From positions 4,101-53,321 of the forward strand of contig NZ_LS991317.1 of NCBI RefSeq assembly GCF_900499005.1: 49,221 bases of DNA, in the 5' to 3' direction. The notes under the pieces are model-generated. The model had not been told where the DNA came from. It worked only from the letters and a program-made list of their open reading frames with translations, and did not search any database. Positions 43,514 through 49,221 of the stretch are shown piece by piece. The DNA comes from Actinomyces culturomici (lineage in GTDB: Bacteria > Actinomycetota > Actinomycetes > Actinomycetales > Actinomycetaceae). Position 1 is the first letter of the stretch. Every line of letters begins with the position of its first letter. The position numbers were made by a program, and so were the translations under genes.

Positions 43514-44182
43514 TCAGGAGATCCGCCGCGCGCACTCCCCGAACATCGCGACCGTCGCGTCGGTGAGCTCGTCGTCGAAGAGCTCGTCGAGCGTCGCGGG
43601 CGACACCGTGAAGGCGCGGACGCCGACGCCCGCGAGGTCGACGAGTTCGCGCGGAGAGCGGAACGAGGCCGCGAGGATCATCGGCCCGGACCCGTCCTGG
43701 GGGATGACGTCGACCATGCGGGCGACCTCGGCGAGGGCGTCGCGGCCCTGTGCCTGCATCTGATGGAAGTAGGGCGCGAGGTAGGTGACGCCGAGCGAGG
43801 ATGCGATGAGCGCCTGCTTCGCCGAGAAGACGGCGGTGAGCAGGGTCCGGACTCCGGATTCGTGGAGCTCGGGGATGAGGCGGATCGCCTCGCGCGTGCA
43901 GGGGACCTTGATCGTCGCGCCGGGCGCGACCTCGAGGATCCGCTTCGCCGAGGCGCGCATCTCCTCGGCGGTGTCGCCCCACACCTGGAAGAAGACCTCG
44001 CGGGCGCCCGCGGCCCTCGCCCACCTCCAGATCTCGGGGATGTCGGCGAGGCGCCGCCCGCCCTTCTCGAGGATCTTCGGATTCGTCGTGAGGCCGGCGA
44101 ACATGCCGGTGGCCAACCAGGATTCGGCGGCCTCCCTCTCGGCGGTGTCGACGAACAGGCGGATCGGAGGACGGGCACTCAT
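43514..44182 (-). CDS. Transaldolase-family protein (short, FSA/TalC type)
   Basis: The 222-residue protein is a compact class I aldolase: LFVDTA start, LTTNPKIL (31-38), Lys92 in ATIKVPCT as Schiff-base lysine, and GVTYLAPYFHQM. The length matches the FSA/TalC subfamily of transaldolases and not the ~370-residue actinobacterial Tal. It may work as fructose-6-phosphate aldolase or transaldolase in the pentose phosphate pathway. Stand-alone, minus strand, divergent from the fic gene. Confidence 0.85.
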   Translation of the reverse strand: MSARPPIRLFVDTAEREAAESWLATGMFAGLTTNPKILEKGGRRLADIPEIWRWARAAGAREVFFQVWGDTAEEMRASAKRILEVAPGATIKVPCTREAIRLIPELHESGVRTLLTAVFSAKQALIASSLGVTYLAPYFHQMQAQGRDALAEVARMVDVIPQDGSGPMILAASFRSPRELVDLAGVGVRAFTVSPATLDELFDDELTDATVAMFGECARRIS

Positions 44183-44261
44183 GGTCCTCAGGGTAGTCCG
44201 GGCGATGTGTCGAAAGTTCGAAGGAGGGTAGTTCCTACCCTTGGCCCGACCTATCGGACTC

Positions 44262-44326
44262 TCAAGTTTAAGACCTTATCCTTGATCAGATAGGAGAGAT
44301 GATCAAGGATAAGACTCTAGAGTTGA
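44262..44326. promoter_or_regulatory. Large imperfect palindrome before fic
   Basis: A perfect 13-bp inverted repeat (TTATCCTTGATCA at 44276-44288 and its complement at 44300-44312) extends imperfectly outward with CTCAA and TTGAG. It is AT-rich, unlike its neighbours, ends 20 bases before the fic start and covers probable -10 sequences. Likely operator of the Fic winged helix. Confidence 0.65.
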
Positions 44327-44345
44327 GCCATCGGGAGGTGGGGGC

Positions 44346-45638
44346 ATGGCGGGATGGGACGACCAGTACTGGGAGTCGACGATCACCGGAGGACTGCCGC
44401 GCCGCGAGAGACGATCGGGCGAGTACCGCTCCTACGTCCCCGACAGCCTCATGGAAACGTCGTTGCGCCTCCCTCCGAACATCGACGCCCTCGTTTCCGA
44501 GGCCGAGCGCGCTGTGAGGAATTCGACGGACAGCCGCGACCTCGCGGGCATCGCCCGATTCCTGCTCCGGTCGGAGGCGATCGCCTCCTCGCGCATCGAA
44601 GGCGTCGCCCCCGCCACGAAACAGGTGGCCTTCGCCGAACTCGAAACGACGGAAGGAGAGGGAGCACTCGGCGCGAGCGACCAGGCGCACCTCGTCGCAC
44701 GCAACATGACCGTCGTCGAACGCGCCCGCTCCGAACTCGCCACGGCGGATACGATCGCGCTCAACCAGATCGTCTCCCTCCAGGAAGCCCTGGTCGCTGG
44801 AGATCCGATCGTGAAGGGAGTGCGCACCGTCCAGAACTGGATCGGAGGATCAACACGCCACCCGCTCGAGGCGGACTTCGTCCCGCCGGCGCCTGATCGA
44901 CTCGGGCCACTGCTCGACGACCTCGTCGCCTACGCGAACGGTGCCGCCCATTCGCCGATCGTCCAGGCCGCCCTCGTCCACGCCCAGTTCGAGACGATCC
45001 ACCCCTTCGCCGACGGCAACGGCCGAGTCGGCCGCGCCCTCATCCACACCATCCTCATGAGGCGCGGGCTCGCCACCCGAGCAATCCTTCCGATCAGCCA
45101 GGTGCTCTCGACGCTCCGCGACGACTACGTGCGCGCCCTCGAGGCCTACCGCTACACCGGTGCACCGAACGGTGAGGCATTCCATGCGGCCCGTGCCGAA
45201 TGGATCGCATTCTTCGCCAGGGCCATCGTCGTCGCCGCCGAGCAGGCCGAGCGTACGAGCGAGGACCTTGACGCAGTGCGCGCGAAGTGGAACGAGCAGC
45301 TCGCGCAGTGGCGCGCCTCGACGGGTCATCAACGCGCTCTTCGCTCGACATCGGCGACGGCCCGGATCCTCGAGGACCTCCCCTCCACGCCGGTCCTCAC
45401 GACGGGATCGGCGAGCCGGATCCACAACGTCACCTCGCAGGCCGCCCATCAGGGATTGCAGATGCTCGAAAGCGCGGGGGTCCTCTTATCAACCTCCCGG
45501 AAGGGCCAGAGGATCTACTTCGCCCCTCTCGTCCTCGAACTCGTCGATCTCTCCGTCAGACGACTCGCGAGCACGCGCTTCGACACGCGGATCAGCCCGC
45601 CGGCGGCGGGCGTCCCCGCCAAGCCGCAGGCTCACTGA
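44346..45638 (+). CDS. Fic-family protein with C-terminal winged helix
   Basis: Fic enzymes AMPylate target proteins. The 430-residue protein has the inhibitory motif SSRIEG (81-86, S/T-xxx-E-G type, class II N-terminal), an N-terminal Fic_N-like domain, the catalytic HPFADGNGRVGR (219-230) and a C-terminal winged-helix (about 345-415). Start ATG 44346 has GGAGGTG before it. The AT-rich operator palindrome and lower-GC upstream region, plus a lone position between housekeeping genes on the other strand, suggest transfer. With its own inhibitor it needs no separate antitoxin; target unknown. Confidence 0.92.
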   Translation: MAGWDDQYWESTITGGLPRRERRSGEYRSYVPDSLMETSLRLPPNIDALVSEAERAVRNSTDSRDLAGIARFLLRSEAIASSRIEGVAPATKQVAFAELETTEGEGALGASDQAHLVARNMTVVERARSELATADTIALNQIVSLQEALVAGDPIVKGVRTVQNWIGGSTRHPLEADFVPPAPDRLGPLLDDLVAYANGAAHSPIVQAALVHAQFETIHPFADGNGRVGRALIHTILMRRGLATRAILPISQVLSTLRDDYVRALEAYRYTGAPNGEAFHAARAEWIAFFARAIVVAAEQAERTSEDLDAVRAKWNEQLAQWRASTGHQRALRSTSATARILEDLPSTPVLTTGSASRIHNVTSQAAHQGLQMLESAGVLLSTSRKGQRIYFAPLVLELVDLSVRRLASTRFDTRISPPAAGVPAKPQAH

Positions 45639-45654
45639 CCCCTGAGATCGAGCG

Positions 45655-45680
45655 ACCCGCCCCGGCCTCGTCGATCCCGC
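45655..45680 (-). repeat. Dispersed motif copy between fic and purM stops
   Basis: Reads GATCGACGAGGCCGGGGCGG on the minus strand, just before the purM stop codon (45682), in the 43-base gap of two convergent genes. Confidence 0.6.
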
Positions 45681-45681
45681 G

Positions 45682-46824
45682 TCAGCCGACGCGATACTGT
45701 CCGCGCAGGCGGACCGCGCCCGCGTTCACGCCCTTCGTGCCCGAGATCGTGCGGCCCTCGAAGTCGGCGCACGGCTGAACCGGCTCGGCGCCCTTCGCGA
45801 CGGTTCCGAGCACCCATGCGTCGACGCCCGCGGCCCTCACGAGGCGCAGGGCCTCGTCGGCGGAGTCCGCGCCGACGACGCCGACCATGCCGACGCCGAG
45901 GTTGAGCGAGTCCTCCATGCCCTCCCAGGTCACCGAGCCGCCGCGGCGCACCCAGTCGAACACCGGCGGGACAGCCCAGGACGACCGATCGACGTCGGCG
46001 ACCGCGCCGAGGGGGAGGACGCGCGAGAGGTTCGCGCCGAGCCCGCCGCCCGTGACGTGCGAGAACGCGTGGACGCCGCTCGCGCCCTCGCCGGCCCCGA
46101 GAGCATCGACGAGGTCGAGGCACAGGCGCGTGTACAGGCGGGTCGGTTCGAGGAGCTCCTCGCCGAGCGTCCGCCCGAACTCCTCGATCCGCGCGTCGAG
46201 GGCGAGGCCCGTGCGGGCGACGACCGAACGGACGAGCGAATATCCGTTCGAGTGGAGGCCGGAGGACGCCATCGCGATGAGGACGTCGCCGTCCGCGACG
46301 CGCTCGGGCCCGAGGACCTTCGACGCGTCGACGACGCCCGTCGCCGCGCCCGCGATGTCGTAGTCGTCGGGGGCCATGACGCCGGGGTGCTCGGCGGTCT
46401 CGCCGCCGATGAGGGGCGTGCCCGTCGCCTCGCAGGCGCGCGCGATGCCGGTGACGATCGCGGCGATCCGCTCCGGGACGACGTGCCCGCAGGCGATGTA
46501 GTCGGTCATGAGGACGGGGCGCGCACCGATGACGACGATGTCGTCGACGACCATGCCGACGAGGTCCTGCCCGATCGTGTCGTGGACGTCCATCGCCTGC
46601 GCGATCGCGATCTTCGTGCCGACGCCGTCGGTCGAGGTCGCGAGCAGGGGCCGCTCCATGCCGAGGAGCGCGGACGCGTCGACCATGCCGGCGAAGCCGC
46701 CCGTCGCGCCGAGGACCGTCGCGTCGTGGGTGCGCGACACGGCCTCCTTCATGAGTTCGACGGCGCGGTCGCCCGCGGCGGTGTCGACTCCGGCGGAGGC
46801 GTAATCGAGGGGGGTGTCGCTCAT
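45682..46824 (-). CDS. purM: AIR synthetase
   Basis: Phosphoribosylformylglycinamidine cyclo-ligase converts FGAM to AIR with ATP, step five of purine synthesis. The 380-residue protein has the N-terminal SAGVDTAAGD, STDGVGTKI and MVVDDIVVIGA motifs and the C-terminal HVTGGGLGANL. ATG at 46824 follows an AGGAG-like site. It follows purF by 80 bases on the same strand; they form a purF-purM operon, 45 kb from purDCSQ. Confidence 0.96.
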   Translation of the reverse strand: MSDTPLDYASAGVDTAAGDRAVELMKEAVSRTHDATVLGATGGFAGMVDASALLGMERPLLATSTDGVGTKIAIAQAMDVHDTIGQDLVGMVVDDIVVIGARPVLMTDYIACGHVVPERIAAIVTGIARACEATGTPLIGGETAEHPGVMAPDDYDIAGAATGVVDASKVLGPERVADGDVLIAMASSGLHSNGYSLVRSVVARTGLALDARIEEFGRTLGEELLEPTRLYTRLCLDLVDALGAGEGASGVHAFSHVTGGGLGANLSRVLPLGAVADVDRSSWAVPPVFDWVRRGGSVTWEGMEDSLNLGVGMVGVVGADSADEALRLVRAAGVDAWVLGTVAKGAEPVQPCADFEGRTISGTKGVNAGAVRLRGQYRVG

Positions 46825-46904
46825 GGCTGCTCCTGATTCGGCGGGAGGGGTGAGGATGTCGCGAAGGGGAAGAGAGCGGGTGTCGCGGGAGGACGGGTGC
46901 GGGC

Positions 46905-48482
46905 TCAGCATGTCGTCGCGCCAGGAGTACCGGGGATCGGCGTGCCCTTGGGGATCGATTCGGGGTAGTCGCCCGTGAAGCAGCCGAGGCACAGGCTCGA
47001 GCCCTGCCGGGTCGCCCGGATCATCCCCTCCATCGAAAGGTAGGAGAGGGAATCGGCGCCGATCGAGGCGCGGACCCCCTCGACGTCCATCGAGGAGGCG
47101 ATGAGCTCCGCCCTCGTCGGGAAGTCGATCCCGAAGAAGCAGGGCCACGCGACGGGTGGCGAGGAGATCTTCACGTGGACCTCGGCGGCGCCCGCCTCGC
47201 GGAGCATCCGCACGAGGGCGCGCTGCGTGTTCCCCCGGACGATCGAGTCGTCGATGACGATGAGGCGCTTCCCCTCGATGACCTCGCGCAGCGGATTGAG
47301 CTTGAGGCGGATGCCGAGCTGGCGCAGCGACTGCGTCGGCTGGATGAAGGTGCGCCCGACGTAGGCGTTCTTCACGAGGCCCTGGGCGAAGGGGATGCCC
47401 GAGGCCTCGGCGTAGCCGATCGCGGCGGGCGTGCCCGACTCGGGGGTCGGGATGACGAGGTCCGCGTCGACCGGGGACTCGGCCGCGAGGATCGCGCCCA
47501 TCTCCCGACGCGCCGCGACGATCTGACGGTCGCCGATCACCGTGTCCGGGCGGGCGAGGTAGACGTACTCGAAGACGCAGGTGTTCGAGCGGCGCACCGC
47601 GAAGTGGCGGGAGTGGACGCCGCTCGAGTCGATGGCGACGAGCTCGCCCGGCTCGATCTCGCGGACGAAGGTCGCGCCGCACAGGTCGAGGGCCGCGGTC
47701 TCGGAGGCGAGGACCCATCCCGAGTAGAGGCGCCCGAGGACGAGCGGCCGGTAGCCGTGGGGGTCGCGCGCCGCGTAGAGCGTGTTCTCGTCCATGAAGA
47801 CGAGGGAGAACGCGCCCTTGAGGCGCGGGAGGACCTTGAGCGCGGGCCCGATGAGCGGCGCCGGCTGCTCCTCCGTCGTCGTCTGGGGCTCCGCGGATGC
47901 GGAATCGCCCTCGGCGATGGGATCGGCGAGGGCGACGGCGGGCGGGATGAAGGGGACGGGGCCGGGGATCCGGTCGGCGAGCCCGAGGAGGGCCGTGACG
48001 ACCGCGGTGTCGGTGGAGGCGCCCCGCTCGACGTCGTCGCCCTCATCGGCGATCGAGGTGGCGAGCTCGCGCAGCTCCGCCGTGTTCGTGAGATTCCCGT
48101 TGTGGCAGAGGGCGAGCGTGCCCGTCTTCGTCGGCCCGAGCGTCGGCTGGGCGTTGAGCCACGTGTCCGCGCCGGTCGTCGCGTAGCGGACGTGCCCGAG
48201 CGCGACGTGCCCCTTGAGCCCGCGGAGCGTCTGCTCGGAGAAGACCTGATTGACGAGCCCCTGGTCCTTGTAGACGAGGATCTGCTCCCCGTTCGAGGTC
48301 GCGATCCCCGCCGACTGCTGGCCGCGGTGCTGGAGCGCGTAGAGGGAGAAGTAGGTGAGGCGCGAGACGTCCTCGCCGGGCGCCCATACGCCGAAGACGC
48401 CGCAGTGGTCGTGCGGGCGGTCGTCCTCGAAGATCTCGCGGTCCGACAGTGTCTGATCCATTTTCACGGAGTCTGAGAGCAC
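46905..48482 (-). CDS. purF: Amidophosphoribosyltransferase
   Basis: Catalyses PRPP plus glutamine to phosphoribosylamine, the first committed step of purine synthesis. The 525-residue protein has the short propeptide ending before catalytic Cys in DHCGVFGVW (about 27), the PRTase signature LIVIDDSIVRGNT and Cys-rich PCFFGID and SSLCLGCF segments that fit the [4Fe-4S] PurF type. Start is GTG 48482 or ATG 48461; neither has a clear ribosome site. A Thr/Gln/Glu-rich insert (PTTTEEQPAP region) between glutaminase blocks is less conserved. Confidence 0.95.
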   Translation of the reverse strand: MLSDSVKMDQTLSDREIFEDDRPHDHCGVFGVWAPGEDVSRLTYFSLYALQHRGQQSAGIATSNGEQILVYKDQGLVNQVFSEQTLRGLKGHVALGHVRYATTGADTWLNAQPTLGPTKTGTLALCHNGNLTNTAELRELATSIADEGDDVERGASTDTAVVTALLGLADRIPGPVPFIPPAVALADPIAEGDSASAEPQTTTEEQPAPLIGPALKVLPRLKGAFSLVFMDENTLYAARDPHGYRPLVLGRLYSGWVLASETAALDLCGATFVREIEPGELVAIDSSGVHSRHFAVRRSNTCVFEYVYLARPDTVIGDRQIVAARREMGAILAAESPVDADLVIPTPESGTPAAIGYAEASGIPFAQGLVKNAYVGRTFIQPTQSLRQLGIRLKLNPLREVIEGKRLIVIDDSIVRGNTQRALVRMLREAGAAEVHVKISSPPVAWPCFFGIDFPTRAELIASSMDVEGVRASIGADSLSYLSMEGMIRATRQGSSLCLGCFTGDYPESIPKGTPIPGTPGATTC

Positions 48483-48534
48483 GGGGTCACTCTCTCATAC
48501 CCGGGCGCGCGCGTGCCACGACCGCCCGTTCCAC

Positions 48535-48562
48535 GGAGATCGACGAGGACGGGTCAGGCGGT
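48535..48562 (+). repeat. Dispersed motif copy at the RNB gene 3' end
   Basis: GATCGACGAGGACGGGTC followed by AGGCGGT, overlapping the stop of the partial RNB gene. Confidence 0.5.
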
Positions 48563-49067
48563 CGGACCGTTCCACTTGAATCGGACCTTTCGCCGGGCGA
48601 CGTCCGCGGAGGCGAGGACGACCGCGGTCTGCTCGCCCAGCGGCAGGGTCTCGCCCTTGTCCGACGCGAAGACGGATCCCTGGACGGCGGGCTCGTCGAT
48701 GACGACGTGACCGCGGTCGGCGTCGCCGCGCGCGTCGTTCCGTTCGACGATGACGCCGTGGAAGGCCTCGCCCTCGTGCCCGAGGAGGAGCTTCGCGCTC
48801 ACCGCTCCGATGGCGTTGCGCTCGGCGGCGGCCGCCTTGCGCCCACCCTCCGCCATGAGCGAGGGGACCGAGAGGAGGGAGTCGAGAAGCCACTCGGGGG
48901 CCGGCTCGCCCGCCTCGTGGGCGAGGCAGATCTCCGAGGACCAGCGGTCGACGAGCCTGCGCAGCGGCGCGGTCGCGTGAGCGTACTCGGCGGCGATCGC
49001 CGCGTGCTCGGTCGACGGGTCGCCGAGCGGCGGGAACGGGACGGGCGCGGCGCCGGCCGCGGGGCGG
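48554..49067 (-). CDS. RNB-domain ribonuclease (RNase II/R-like), 5' part missing
   Basis: Only the C-terminal ~170 residues are present. The segment YAHATAPLRRLVDRWSSEICLAHEAG is a strong match to the end of the RNB catalytic domain of RNase II/R exoribonucleases, which degrade RNA from the 3' end. A weak S1-like beta region follows. The upstream part is replaced by adapter and unrelated sequence, so the true start is not in this window. Minus strand, directly upstream (in transcription order) of purF. Confidence 0.85.
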
Positions 49068-49068
49068 G

Positions 49069-49147
49069 CTCTTATACACATCTGACGCGGCCGGCGAATA
49101 GAGAGGGGGGGGGCTTCGTGGGGGCCGGCGCGATGATCAAAAAAAAA
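49069..49147. other. Illumina Nextera adapter read-through
   Basis: CTCTTATACACATCT (49069-49083) is the Tn5 mosaic end, followed by GACGCGGCCGGCGA (adapter GACGCTGCCGACGA with errors), ATAGAGAG (matches the reverse complement of a standard i5 index), a degraded flow-cell primer stretch and an A run (49139-49147). Confidence 0.9.
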
Positions 49148-49221
49148 CGAACACACTAGGTGACGCTGGTGACTGCAGCTCTCGACGAAGTTACTGATGG
49201 ACTAAGAAGTGTCATGGAGAG
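49148..49221. other. Unplaced tail of about 50% GC
   Basis: The 74 bases after the A run are much lower in GC than the rest and contain no recognised feature. Likely chimeric or contaminating sequence. Confidence 0.6.

Noticed and set aside
49080-49221. ORF start of the RNB gene extending to 49156
   Set aside because: The extension runs through adapter and poly-A sequence and cannot be genomic.

Overview
The window is one end-to-end contig of about 49 kb from a high-GC Gram-positive bacterium. GTP-type PEP carboxykinase, actinobacterial DUF3073, DUF3618 and Holin-X proteins, a MutT1-like Nudix–phosphatase fusion, Streptomyces-type PHO boxes and frequent GTG starts point to Actinomycetota. 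The DUF5067 lipoprotein and overall style suggest Actinomycetaceae (Actinomyces/Schaalia-like), but that family call is an inference. There is no rRNA and no CRISPR array.

Layout. (1) 0.2-3.5 kb: purD, purC, purS, purQ on the minus strand; purM and purF lie at the opposite end (45.7-48.5 kb), also minus, so the contig carries two purine blocks. (2) 3.6-10.2 kb: a minus-strand operon of MoxR ATPase, DUF58 protein, small membrane protein, two VWA proteins and a TPR protein (Bat-like), followed by a ribokinase. (3) 10.4-18.8 kb: pckG, a divergent DUF47-Pit-lipoprotein operon, and pstSCAB under a PHO box. (4) 19-24.8 kb: Nudix/phosphatase, a repeat-rich intergenic kilobase, DUF4342, polyphosphate kinase and an interrupted gene. 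(5) 24.9-33.8 kb: tRNA-Lys, a lipoprotein, an IS110-family element with a likely bridge-RNA region, a PHO-box-controlled membrane protein, an MFS exporter, and a TetR/ABC drug-efflux-like locus. (6) 34-43.4 kb: EamA exporter, MsrB, MscS, three tRNAs, a PHO-box-controlled ChrA-like transporter, a degenerate ABC protein, small envelope proteins and an S41 peptidase. (7) 43.5-49 kb: transaldolase, a Fic protein with its own palindrome, purM, purF and a truncated RNB nuclease.

Most notable signals: a family of short arrays built on a 22-bp period (CGAGAGCATYACCTT core) at four or more intergenic sites, one with an internal inversion; a second dispersed motif (ATCGACGAGGNCGGGGC) near gene 3' ends that also occurs in frame inside three coding regions as IDE(G/D)xA; a three-member set of PHO boxes that links a ChrA-like transporter and an unknown membrane protein to pstS; and an IS110 left end able to fold into several hairpins.

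Quality: the right end contains Nextera adapter sequence, index and poly-A; the left end is G/C homopolymer. Two genes (pstB and an ABC permease) carry single-base deletions and one has an in-frame TAA. These may be sequencing or assembly errors and not real mutations.
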